This document shows, piece by piece, positions 11,469-22,908 of a stretch of 64,000 nucleotides of DNA; position 1 is the stretch's first letter; every line of letters starts with the position of its first letter. Source of the DNA: Sambucus nigra (Eukaryota > Streptophyta > Magnoliopsida > Dipsacales > Adoxaceae); contig OX422208.1 of NCBI GenBank assembly GCA_949130495.1, forward strand, positions 690,323,702-690,387,701. Direction: 5' to 3'. Under the pieces are notes generated by a model, which saw nothing but the letters and a program-made list of their open reading frames with translations, made no database searches and was not told where the DNA came from. The translations under genes were made by a program, and so were the position numbers.

Positions 11469-11584
11469 AATGTCATATGAGGATCTCCCCTGTGGGGACA
11501 ACCCACAACATGTATCTCTCTGGTTCTCCTCCACCGTCGCTGCAGAATATAGTGGCAGTAAATGCCAACTTGCCCCCACCCCAA
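11469..11584. repeat. 116-bp duplicated segment of E, left copy
   Basis: It matches 52634-52749 over 116 bp without gaps, with 10 mismatches counted by eye. It encodes part of the antisense gene (THNMYLSGSPPPSLQ). The copies flank the 41-kb inserted block, in place of a normal 5-bp duplication. Confidence 0.85.
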
Positions 11585-12659
11585 TGTATATTTTCTGTGC
11601 ATTATCAACTTTGAATATCGTCGCTCGTATGGCTGTAAAGAAGTTGGTATAAGTTATAGCCCACCCTGTAGTACCACTCAGTTGTTGGTAAAATTTGCGA
11701 TTGTAGTTGTCTGAAGTTGTTTCCAATGTGTAAGGGTAGAGATTTAGTTATGGCATACCTCAAAATGATGTGGTCCAGTTGTTGTTGTGACGTTTTCCAG
11801 AGAAGGAATTATCGCTCTCCACCCGTGATGGACAGACTGCTAAGGCATTCGATGATGTATTAATCTGTGAATGGTTAACGAAGTAAGTCTTGTGGTAATA
11901 AGAGTATATTATTACTCACGAACATGTAAAGGAAGGGTTGTCATTTGAGAGAGGACTACTCCAAATCGGAGTATGTCCCACCCCGTCAAAGGATAACCCA
12001 AGGATCCAATTTTGGTGTACGTAAGAGTGTTATCATACTTGTGAAAAGAACGAACTAGATTCATCCGTTTGATGATGTTCAATGGGAGATTCATGAGCCT
12101 GAATATGGAATGGATAAGTGATTGTGCTTGAAATATTGTGTTGGTATCAGTGTTGTTTGGTAGACGTGTAAACCTAAAAGTTATCCACACAAGCAAAAAA
12201 TGTCGTATTGGGGTGGCATAGTGATGTCATAGTGTACTGATTAAATAAAATTCGTAATGTCATGGACTTAAGGCCGATTAGGTGTGTGTTCGATCATGTA
12301 CAATATATGCTAGTGGGTTGGGACCCACATGTTCAGAGTGGAATGTTTCGGCAATTTATCCCGAATAAGTTAATGAGAATGTATCAGTAATGTTGCGATG
12401 TCTTGGCCATGGACACTAGGGATGAGGAAGTTCATATCGCAAGGTCATATGAGGATTGACATTGGAGAAGTCCAGAATTTTCGAGGGAGTTTTCTTTCCT
12501 TATTTGGTAACGATTGGAGTTCAGTGTTTTTCGTAAATCCCTAGATTAAAGTGGTGTTTGATAAGATGCGGTTATATTGCTTTTTAGCACCGGTAGATTT
12601 GTTAAAAGCTACCGAGAGCGGGATGTGAATATGGGTGTGCTAAGGGATGGACTTGAGCT
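11585..12659. other. Left arm of the inserted block, unassigned
   Basis: It begins TGTATATTTTCTG directly after the duplicated segment, which could be a new LTR start. I find no match to the LTR of D (50285-52632) and no readable protein. It continues, after element F, at 18107. It may be decayed internal sequence of D or of another element. Confidence 0.3.
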
Positions 12660-12664
12660 GGAGT
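12660..12664. repeat. Target site duplication of F, left copy (GGAGT)
   Basis: GGAGT here is identical to 18107-18111 after the right LTR of F. Confidence 0.85.
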
Positions 12665-15098
12665 TGTAACAACCCAGATTTTTAAATGAGTATTTTTAAA
12701 TAAAAATTGAATATTCGAGAAAAATAAATTTTTGAATTTTATAAATTTTATTGGTTAAATATGTTGGTTATGATTTTAGAAGAATAAAACTTCAAGCGTA
12801 ATTGAAATCGAATTTAAAATGAACTTTTAAACGAATTTTTAATATTCTGCCTTATGGCATTTTTAAGGGAAACTACCAGATATTCTGCATGATCGATCGA
12901 TCGACAATTTTCATCGATCGATCGATGGTCCCAGAATCTGTACACAGCAGTTCGTCATTTTAACGAAAAAAAAGAATTTTATTTATATTTTTAACCCCCA
13001 AACTTTACTATATAAAGGAAGCTCGGGGTATGATTTCTAACACACAACTCTTACCACCCCTTAGCAGCAAACCACCTCATTTCTTATCATCTTCCACCTC
13101 CAAAACCCAAACCTCCATTAAAATAGATTTTCAAAATTTATTTTGGGGGTCAAAAAAAAAATATTTCAAGATGGTTCAAGAGAGTTTTTCTATCAATTTT
13201 TCGACGAGAACCCGAATCTCTCATCAATTTCAACATCTAAAAATCAGGCATGTTTATCCTATTCTTTTCCTTTGGTATTGTGTGTCTTGATATAGCCTCC
13301 ATTAAAATTCATGTGTTCTAAAATAAATTAAGGAGCCTAATATTCTGAAGAAATTAATTACGGGGCTGTTTTGTGAAAATAATTAATAATACCAAATGAT
13401 TATAACTTTGTTGTTATTTGGATTGTATTTACATAGTTGGTGATATTGTGGGCATATACATGTAGATGAGCCCTTAGAAATTTAATTTGGATGTTTTTGT
13501 AAAAATTCCTAAATTAGTAAAATTACTTGTGCTAGAAAATAAATAGCTATTATCGAACTTACGAATAATAATGATTCGGAAAAATCATAATAATTACGTG
13601 TTCTTAATTGCCCCATATTTAGATTAAAAATCATGTATTAAGAATTTAGTGTTGTTGAGAATATTATCATAAATTGTTGATATTGTCACTTATGAAATAT
13701 TATAATATTGAATATTTCGGGAACGTTAGTATTTTAGATAATTGGTTTTTACCCTTTTTTATAGTGCACTAGTTAGGTATGGAACTAGTAAAAGGGCCTT
13801 AGTTGCAATTTATACTAATTAGGTACGGGACTAGTTAAAATAAATCTGTGCGGGTTATATAAATTGGCGTGGGGGCAAATTCTCTATATTTACCGTTGTT
13901 GTGATAACCTAGGATTGATATCTAGGTGAAGTAAAATTGTTATAATCATCATTTATTATTGATGGGATTAAATTATGTTTTGGGAACTTTTAATTGGGAC
14001 AAAGAAATATTTTGAGTATTTTCACATCGCTTTTAAGGGTGGGGAGAATTTATTGTGAATAATGAGTATGAGAAATTTTGGAAAAACAATACCGCAAGAC
14101 TAAAACTGGCATTAAAATTGGTGGCGACATAATGTGTCCAGGGCTGACAGTTTAATCGGTTCAGAGAACGGTTTACGTCGTGTCGTGTATGGAACCTTGT
14201 CATATCGCGAGGATCGTAGGATAAAAATGGATCAGACGGCGTACCTGATAAGGGGATGTGTGTGTGTGTGTGTGGATCATTCTCATATCGCGAGGTTCGC
14301 AGTACAAAAACGTATAAGACGGCGGACTTGACAAGGGGATGTGTTGGTAATATTAATGTCATTTTGGTGTAAATCAGCCGTGACGGGAGGACCGCTATAC
14401 CCAATAATAAAGTGAGAACAACTCATCCTGGTTAATTCAAAAACATTAACATCGTGGGACTTGGGTTAAATTTAAAATAATATTGGTGTGGCACATTTAA
14501 ACCTTGCGGGTACTTAGAAATTTAATTGTTAAGAATTATAGACTTTCTTTTAATTAAAAGATTCTATTGTTATGGTCAATATCTATATATCTATTATCTG
14601 GGTTCAAGGATCCTAAATGAAAGGAGTAGCCGGTATTCATGCTTAGGGCCTTGGCTCTGACACATGCATTGACTAATATTTTCAGGGATTTAATTGGAGT
14701 AGCTATATAGAAATAATTGGAGATCCTTCGAAAGTGTAGCTGGAGCTATATAATGGTTTAGTAGTTTATTTCTTCTCCTATTCAGTCGTACTTATTGTGA
14801 GACTATATTTGGGTTTTTATTGGGCCTTTCGGTTCCAAAGTTGTCTTAAAATTTCAGTTTGGATTGATTTATTGTAATAATTGAGAGACTTGGAGATTTC
14901 ATACGATGGACTTTATATCACACTTTGGTGATAAATCAGTTAGATGGTCTTAATATTTGGTATTAATTTAAAGTATTCATCTCATGGATTAAAATTAATA
15001 TGTCTCACATCTGTCACATGCTAAGGATGTTATTTAATTTATTAACGTCCCGTTTAATTTCGGTGGCGGCCGATGCCAGAATTTAGCGGGGTGTTACA
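12665..15098 (+). repeat. 5' LTR of F
   Basis: A hairpin of two perfect 13-bp ATCGATCGATCGA arms with a 9-base loop lies at 12892-12926. A TATA box, TATATAAAG, follows at 13009-13017. At 14190-14343 a unit of about 70-75 bp beginning CATATCGCGAGG occurs twice around a (GT)n run. Confidence 0.9.
13009..13017 (+). promoter_or_regulatory. TATA box of F 5' LTR
   Basis: TATATAAAG sits in CTTTACTATATAAAGGAAGC, about 83 bp downstream of the hairpin. The same box is at 16018-16026 in the other LTR. It likely starts transcription of F. Confidence 0.6.
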
Positions 15099-15100
15099 GA

Positions 15101-15112
15101 TGGTATCAGAGC
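15101..15112 (+). promoter_or_regulatory. Primer binding site of F (initiator Met tRNA)
   Basis: TGGTATCAGAGC lies two bases after the LTR end. It is the standard complement to the 3' end of plant initiator methionine tRNA used by chromoviruses. Confidence 0.85.
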
Positions 15113-15705
15113 ATGGTCTTAGGTCTCGTTGGTTATGAGTCCATTAAGCTTCTGCGTTACCGATCTTTGATACCCTTTATTGATTCGTACTTTCTAAAAA
15201 TAGTGATCCTAGCATACGTATTAGCAAAGTGTGGAAATAGGAATGTCGATCAGAAGGATGCGTTAGCATTTGGATAACTTGGAGTTTCGTAGTGATTGCG
15301 GTGATTGAGGTTAGAATTAGTAATCTATATGCAAGTATCGTTAGAGGTGATTTGGAGATAAGAGTTATTTTGGGTATTGTTAGAGCAAATTGTTAGGTAT
15401 TGTAAGTATTGATTTTTATGATATGAAGAAATTTGAGGACCTTGAGGTTTAAATGAATTTTGGACATGTAATCGGATAATGATTCGCGAGAGTGCATGGT
15501 ACGACCTTATTTTTATAGTTATGTATATATATAGGTTATATACACTATATTTTCGACCGTGGAATTTTTGTATGACTAGGATTGGGCGTATGGGCCCCCG
15601 ATTTTTGGCAGTTTATAGGTAGGGATATGTGAGCCTTATTTTTGTTTCATGCGGTTGGGTTTTCGTCAAATTTCGAGCAAGAAATTTCTTGTTAGTGGGG
15701 AAGTA
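15113..15705 (+). other. Residual internal region of F
   Basis: This is non-coding. The start, AGCATGGTCTTAGGTCTCG, resembles the leader of Tekay elements. The end resembles their post-pol sequence with the polypurine tract. No gag or pol motif lies between. Confidence 0.6.
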
Positions 15706-18106
15706 TGTAACAACCCAGATTTTTAAATGAGTATTTTTAAATAAAAAATTTGAATACTCGAGAAAAATAAATTTTTGAATTTTATAAATTTTATTGGTTA
15801 CATATGTTGGTTATGATTTTAGAGGAATAGAACTTCAAGCGGAATTGAAATCGAATTTAAAATGAATTTTTAATATTTTGCCTTATGGCATTTTTAAGGG
15901 AAACTACCAGATTTTCTGAATGATCGATCGATTGATGGTCCCAGAATCTGTGCACAGCAGTTCGTCATTTTGACAAAATAAAGAATTGTATTTATATTTT
16001 TAACCCCCAAACTTTACTATATAAAGGAAGCTTGGGATATGATTTTTGACACACAACTCTTACTAACCCTTAACAGCATACCACCTCATTTCTGATCATC
16101 TTCCACCTCCAAAACCCAAACCTCCATTAAAACAGATTTTCAAGCTTTATTTTGGGGTCAAAACAGAAATATTTCAAGGTGATTCAAGAGAGTTTTTCGA
16201 TCAATTTTTCGAGGAGAACCCGAATCTCTCGTCAATTTCAACATCTAAAAATCAAGCATGTTTATCCTATTCTTTTCCTTTAGTGTTATGTGTCTTGATT
16301 ATAGCCTCCCTTAAAATTCATGTGTTCTAAAATAAATTAAAGAGCATAATATTTTGAAGAAATTAATTACGGGGCTGTTTTGTGAAAATAATTAATAATA
16401 CCAAATTATTATAACTTTGTTATTATTTGGATTGTATTTACTTAGTTGGCGATATTGTGGTCATATACATGTAGAGGAGCCCTTAGTAATTTAATTTGGA
16501 TGTTAATGTAAAAATTCCTAAACTAATTAAATTACTTGTGCTAGAAAATATATAGTTATTTTTTAACTTGCGAATAATAATGATTCGGAAAAATCATAAT
16601 AATTACGTGTTCTTAATTTCCCCATATTTAGATTTGAAATCATTTATTGGGAATTTAGTTTTGTTGAGAATACTATCATAAATTGTTCATTGTGTCACTT
16701 ATGTAATATTATAATATTGAATATTTCGGGAACGTTATTATTTTAGATAATTGGTTTTTACCCCTTGTTATAGTGCACTAGTTAGGTATGGAACTAGTAA
16801 GTGGGCCTTAGTTGCGATTTATACTAATTAGGTACGGGACTAGTTAAATTAAATCTGTGCGGGTTATATAAATTGGCGTGGGGGTAAATTCTCTATATTT
16901 ACCGTTGTTGTGATAACCTAGGATTGATATCTAGGTGAAGTAAAATTGTTATAATCATCATTTCTTATTGATGGGATTAAATTGTATTTTGGGAACTTTT
17001 AATTGGGACTAAGAAATATTTTAAGGATTTTCACATCACTTTTAAGGGTGGGGAGAATTTATTGTGAATATTGAGTATGAGAAATTTTGGAAAAATAATA
17101 CCGCAAGACTAAAACTGGTATTAAAATTGTTGGCGACATAATGTGTCTAGGACCGACAGTTTAACCGGGTCAGAGGACGATTTATGTCGTGTCGTGTGTG
17201 GAACCATGTCATATCGCGAGGATCGCAAGATAAAAATGGATCAGATGGAGGACTTGACAAGGGGATGTGTGTGTGTGTGTGGAACCTTGTCATATCGCGA
17301 GGGTCGCGGTATAAAAATGGATCAGATGGCGGACTTGACAAGGGGATGTGTTGGTAATATTAATGTCATTTTGGTGTAAATCACCCGTGGCGGGAGGACC
17401 GCTATACCTAATAATAAAGTGAGAACAATTCATCCTGTTTAATTCAAAAACATTAACATCGTGGGACCTGGGGTTAAATTTAAAATAATATTGTCGTGGC
17501 ACATTTAAACCTTGCGGGTACTTAGAAATTTAATTGTTAAGAATTATAGACTTTCTTTTAATTAAAAGATTATATTGTTATGGTCGATATGTATAGCACT
17601 ATTATTTGGGTTCAAGGACCCTAATTGAAAGGAGTAGCCGATATTCATGCTCAGTGCCTTGGCTCTAACACATGCGTTGACTAATATTTTTAGGGATTTA
17701 ATTGGAGTAGGTGCATAGAAATTATTGGAGATCCTTCGAAAGTACAACCGGAGCTATATAATGGTTTATTGGTTTATTTCTTCTCCTATCCATTTGTACT
17801 TATTGTGTGACTATTTTTGGGTTAATAATGGGCCTTTCAGTTCCAAAGTTGTCTTAAAATTTCAGTTTGGTTTGATTTATTGTAATAATTGAGAGACTTG
17901 GAGATTTCATACGATGGACTTTATATCGCACTTTGATGATAAATCAGTTTGATGGTAGTAATATTTGGGATTAATTTAAAGTATTTATCTTGTGGATTAA
18001 AATTAATACGTCTCACATCCGTCACATGCTAAGGATGATATTTAATTTATTAACATGCGACTGAATTTTGGTGGCGGCTGACGCCAGAATTTAGCGGGGT
18101 GTTACA
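15706..18106 (+). repeat. 3' LTR of F
   Basis: It aligns with 12665-15098 from end to end. The ATCGATCG hairpin is collapsed to a single shorter repeat (about 15921-15938). The CATATCGCGAGG tandem unit is present at 17205-17350. Its TATA box is at 16018-16026. Confidence 0.9.
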
Positions 18107-18111
18107 GGAGT
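18107..18111. repeat. Target site duplication of F, right copy (GGAGT)
   Basis: Identical to 12660-12664, which confirms both ends of F. Confidence 0.85.
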
Positions 18112-19851
18112 TACCAGTTGTGAACCCTACGGTGAGTAGAGAATCTCGGGGGACAAGTTGTCGAGTGAGAACATCATGGGGGAGTGTTTAATAGGCATTT
18201 CATTTTATGCGAGTGTGATCGCTTGAGTTGGTGATATATCCACGAGTTAAGTTTTTATGTGATCATCGGGTGATTGGGGGTACTAATTTTTTGCACCGTG
18301 ATAATGGTGGTGCTTGATTTTGAATCCATCAGATATGGGAATATGGCTATGTTGTGGCCCTCGTTATGTATTTATGTGAATTGGATCACAGGTGAGTAGT
18401 TAGTGACATGATGTTTACTTAGATCGTGTGTGATTAAAGATGCGTTCTGAAACCAAGTGTAAGACGTTTGATTTTGGTGATGTCTAAACTAGTGAATAGT
18501 CATAGAAAGGTATTGATGGTCTTTTGATAATGGTAGATTCGCGTGTTGCTAAGTCAGCTTTTGCGTGATTAATGATACTGTTGCCGAGTGAGTGTCATCG
18601 TTAAGGGAAAGGATTGAGACATTTTGGGATTTCAAATGTTGGACCCATTCATTGAAATGGTTGTCATAACCTCCGCTGTAGGGGGACAACAAGAGAGTGT
18701 TTCGACCATTGTTGAGAAGTTTTGTAAGGAGGGTGTGTACTCTTAGGCCAACACCCACGAATGGGTTCGTAAGATATTTAGTTTTTACTTCAATTATGTG
18801 TGGAGTCCTGAGTGTTAATTTGGGTCACTGTATGCGAAGGTACCCGCTACCTTATATTTACGACCTTTGACCTATTGGATAGCACACCATTCGTTATAAA
18901 GATCAGGTAGCGTTGGTGTGCTGGAAGATGAGTATCTGGATGGTGAGTGGGCCAAATCTAATATTTTGATTTGGTATGATAAGTGGAAATTTTGGGTCTT
19001 ACTTCGTTGCTTGGAAAATGTTCAAGCCTTATTCGTGGTTTGAAGAACCAAGTTATTTTCATGTTTGGTGATAAAATTCTAATATACTCACAGTCCAAGG
19101 AAAATCCTGTCGGAGAGGTTGAATTCCTATACGTGTTTTTAACAAAAGAGCGGTAAGTTGAATTTAGCGAGGGTCTGGTGCCTTGGATTAGAGCGACCAA
19201 ACTGTGAGAAGTGGGGGTGTTCAAGGGGGTAAATTGCATCTCGGGTTAGTTCAAAACCATTAGGTGAGGGATCGTTGACCGCCTAGAATGCAACTTTGTC
19301 GGTGTTGTCTTGTTCGAGAGACTATCAACCTTACTGATACTATTTACCTAAGTCCAGACTTGGAAAGATAGAGAAATATTTGTAAGTGCATTAAATTTGT
19401 ATGCTTATGCACATGTGTGACCTTAGTGGATAATAAGGGTTTCCATATCGGTTGACTCACCATCAATTTAAGTACAAGGCAAGTGTTATTGACAACTCGG
19501 AGTAGAGTTAGCTTTTGAGATTTCAGTACCATCTGTTCAATGTGGTATCTTATATCTGGGATCACGACTCATAGTGTAGCTAGGACAACATTGTTAGTCA
19601 ATTCTGAGTTGAGTATCGAGGCATGATTGATGAATACGAACATATGAATTAAATAGGCGAAGTTGGATTTTTTTATTATGTGATGAATCGTTGAGTCTAG
19701 AGATAAGTAGTTTTTGGAGTTAGATGATTCTTTTATCCTTAGGGGTCTTGAGTTGACAAATACCTTATCTCAAAAAGCTGACAGTAGTGTATCAGAGGGG
19801 TTCCTTTATTGGATTTTTCTTGCGAGAAACTCCACGCACGAAACTTAGCGA
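18112..19851 (+). pseudogene. Probable decayed pol sequence of D
   Basis: Most of this is unreadable. Near 19713-19787 the plus strand reads FLELDDSFIL and then LTNTLSQKA, which resembles the RNase H end of gypsy pol (WLELLKDYD, VADALSRKA). Directly after the inserted array A/C, D resumes with its integrase core at 49179, so RNase H would be expected here. Support is thin. Confidence 0.35.
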
Positions 19852-19856
19852 CTCGG
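19852..19856. repeat. Target site duplication of the A/C array, left copy
   Basis: CTCGG precedes the first LTR and GTCGG (49090-49094) follows the last one: four of five bases match. This marks the array as one insertion into D. Confidence 0.6.
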
Positions 19857-22725
19857 TGTAATACCCTATATTTTTATCGATATTTATTTAAGGGATTAAT
19901 TAAATTAAATGTGAATTAATTGAAAATTAATCCAAATATATATACTAACGAGATGTGAGTTAGTATTTGATTATGATGTGTATATATGGCAATATATGAA
20001 TATTGAAAATATTAAAATTATCGCGAGACTGAAATACGACAAGTTGAGAATTTAGTTGGGACGCGCATGCTAGTCGAGTCAGAAATGAAATTATTTGAAT
20101 TAAAAAGTGAATTTTATTTTTTATCAACTGAATGGTCATTTTGAGTACGCCAACGTGTCCGGAAGGGTCGAAATAGTCAGAAAACACTACCCGGGGGTTT
20201 AGGTTGGGTCTCGGGGCATTTTTGGGCCATACCGGCAACTTAAAAGGATATTTTGGTAATTTTGAAATTTTGGGGATTAAAGCCTACGAATTTTAGGAGT
20301 TAATTATACATTATTTAGTAACCCCCTAAGCCCATTATCAGCATTTGGCAAGTTAGAGGGCTACGGGAGTTATAGGAAGAGTTGGAAGAGGTTCCCAAAA
20401 GAAAACCCATAACCACCATCTTCAACCTTGGGAGAAAATCTGTAGAGAAAGGGGAGAGATCAACCTTCAACCTTCAACATCAAATTCTGAAGAACAATAT
20501 AAGGCAAGTGGTTAATATTTTTAGTGCATTTAATATGTCTTCCATGCTTAGTGTAGGAATTACCTTATATTGAACTTTTTGAAGAAAACCCATGAAATTT
20601 GTTGGAGAAACTTCGAATTTGGGTTAGGATTTGCATGTAGTATGATAATGGACTGATTTAATACTTGAAGAGTTATATATGATGATTTAAAAATGAATTT
20701 ATGATGAATAATTGGGCAAAGAAAATTTAGGAGTTCATGTTCATAGGGTTTGGGAAATATATGGAGATTTATACAAATTTTCTTAATGATTTGTAAGATT
20801 TGACCCCTTAAATATGTTAAGGAATGATCTAGGGTGATTAGAAATGGTTTACATACGTTAAAACATAATTTGGATGGTCTTAGAGTGGATTGAGAGAAGA
20901 GAAGAATTGAGAAAAACGGACTTTGGGATTTCTGGGCTGAAACTGCCATCTTGTTAGAAGACCTACCCAGGTCGTTCGAACGAACTTCTAACGAGATGAT
21001 AATATGACTTCTAACGAGTTAGTATTTCGTTCGAAGCCCTTCGTTCGAACGAACTCATTCCAACGACCTCGTTCGAACGAGACTTCAAACGAGTTGACAG
21101 AATGGCCTTTTTGTCCTGATTTGATTTCTAGTATCCCGTAGACTTATCTAAATGGTGAGATAACCTTCCCTTATTAACTAGTGGGTATAGTTGGGATATT
21201 GGGGTACATTGAGTAGTAAAACTTAGAATAGTGTCTTAAACCGGAGGTCATTTGTGAATTGGGAAGCAAGTAACTAATCACGAAGTGAGAATAATTGATA
21301 ATTTAAATACATATAAACCGGGGACTTGTGATTTATATAACACTAAGTGTTGGTAGAAGAACGAGAGGTATACCACTAATGAAATATTGTAATATCTAAG
21401 ATGTGTGAATGCTTAGTGTATGTAGTTATTTGTGTATAACATACTTACCATACTTGCTATCATGGGAGGTTGGCGTTCGTTTAGGGCCATATAATCTTTG
21501 TGTGCCTACGGGGGAGATTTAGATTGGTACCTCGAGGACATAGCTCAGAGAAGGGCTTATTGAGAAGTTAATAAGTCTGCTAATCATGGGAGCGTAGGTA
21601 TGTGCGTGACCCATGTGATGTGAACTATGTTCGCCTCCATTGTTTGTGATTGTTTTTATTGAAACGTTTCCTGAGCAATTCGGAATACGTGGTCCTCATG
21701 TACGTGACGTACCGGGATTTGATAGCAGAGTATGTGTACACCGCAGCTTAGTCTCGGGATGCTAGTATTGTATATTTATGGTGAGAATAATATACTATTA
21801 ATTGAAATGAAATGTCGTGAATAATTATGAGTATAAATAATAGCAACGGTTTGTAAAGTGAAAATGGAAGATTTCTATTAAGTTGTAGAGCTAAAGTGGG
21901 AAATTGTGTAATAAGGTATAACACTCTGTTAAATAGAAGATATTGGAATTGAATTGGATATCGTATAGAAATGTTAGATTTAGTATTGGACTAAATAGAT
22001 AGGGGAATAACTAGAATGGGTACGGGTACGATACGAGTGCACAACTAGTTGAGAGGTGAGGAACTCTTGTGAGTGCACACATTATCATGTACTTTATATT
22101 CACTGTTTAATGATATTAAACACTTGCATATTTTTTTTAAATTATTTTCACATTCGGGCTCTGCCCGTTTGCTTTCAAATCTATTTTTGCAAAAACCTTT
22201 TTAGGTGCCCCACCACAAGGACAGCATGCATAGGAGTTCTATTCAGGTGACAGGCTGTAGCTGCTGTGAAAGTTACAGGACCTTGACAATAGACGCCTCC
22301 ATCTTCGATCTTGACTCCATTATCAGTTTTTATCATTTGCGGGGCATGTCGACCATTCCTTTTAGAGACTTCTTAATTATTCAGTTATTTCAGACTTTGG
22401 GTTGTAATTAATTTTAGTGATGCAGACTTTGTAATTATTTATTTCGGAATTCGGTTGGTTGTGAGGAGTTTCCTCCAGAATCTTTATTATTGAATGGTTA
22501 TTCTATTGTGACTATATTGTGTTGGCTCCATTAACTTTTCATAATTCATTTATTGCATGTTAATCGGATTTAATTAAAATGGATAACTCACTTTTTAAAT
22601 ACTAGGTGGTTAGTAAATATTAAAATGTTTTCGACAAGTGATGCTATGAACTAAAGCAACTTGGCATTTTGTCTTAATTTAATAAAGTAGTAGCTACCCG
22701 GTATTTAATTAGTCGGGGTGTCACA
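19857..22725 (+). repeat. First LTR of array (5' LTR of A)
   Basis: It starts TGTAATACCCTATATTTTT and ends GGGGTGTCACA, 2869 bp. A cluster of TTCGAACGA and CTTCTAACGAG boxes lies at 20972-21095. The other two LTRs match it closely, with occasional substitutions and small indels. Confidence 0.9.
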
Positions 22726-22727
22726 GG

Positions 22728-22739
22728 TGGTATCAGAGC
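22728..22739 (+). promoter_or_regulatory. Primer binding site of A (initiator Met tRNA)
   Basis: TGGTATCAGAGC lies two bases after the LTR. Confidence 0.9.
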
Positions 22740-22908
22740 ATCAGGTTCTAGTGTCCTTAGGATCTGTACGACTTGTTATGTTTCCGCTGAGCTTCCTGTG
22801 ATATAGAACCCTATATTTTAGGACTGTTGTATTCTTTTGTGTATGCTTCGCTCTTCAGCTATTTTGAGATAATAACCGCGAACTTATAAGACTTTACTCT
22901 CATTTCAG

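Larger units (their letters stand above)
9945..11584 (+). pseudogene. Antisense gene of E, 5' part (Transposase_28-like domain)
   Basis: The gene runs opposite to E. The first open stretch, 9945-10316, reads FLKDFWRSIFSTYPP and IPLIKPL, then a low-complexity acidic/serine region. After frameshifts, 10400-10720 reads GGFYFPLHFFF, MNLAPAQLEPNALRDIIGSM and ITPAEFFHFYMPKE. This is the pattern I know from the 'putative gypsy type transposon' (Transposase_28) domain of plant retroelement ORFs. 10909-11079 reads SKVAKQLKDVADFSNKSKRF and LPKKMTVV. A candidate intron is at 11080-11174. Then KAQLTEMDEDATTL and a lysine-rich GKKRKRGPKK tract follow, then NPQHV or THNMYLSGSPPPSLQ depending on frame. The function is unknown. 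The frame is broken several times. Confidence 0.65.
12665..18106 (+). mobile_element. Element F: LTR retrotransposon with no coding region
   Basis: Two LTRs of about 2.4 kb start TGTAACAACCCAGATTTT and end GGGGTGTTACA. They flank only 607 bp of internal sequence, and a perfect GGAGT duplication surrounds the element. A Met primer site lies at 15101-15112. The last internal bases (TTGTTAGTGGGGAAGTA) correspond to the polypurine tract region at the 3' end of A. Gag and pol are entirely missing, so F must have moved with enzymes from elsewhere or lost its core after insertion. LTR divergence is about 5% over the first 210 bp by eye. Confidence 0.9.

Noticed and set aside
14134..14331. Open frame in F LTR, also at 17143-17379
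   Set aside because: It is generated by the duplicated CATATCGCGAGG unit and the (GT)n run. The amino-acid similarity only mirrors the nucleotide repeat.
22205..22411. Short open frame near the LTR end, also at 42285-42470 and 48569-48775
   Set aside because: It recurs because the LTRs are copies. There is no start context, domain or codon-level evidence, and the related LTR S lacks it.
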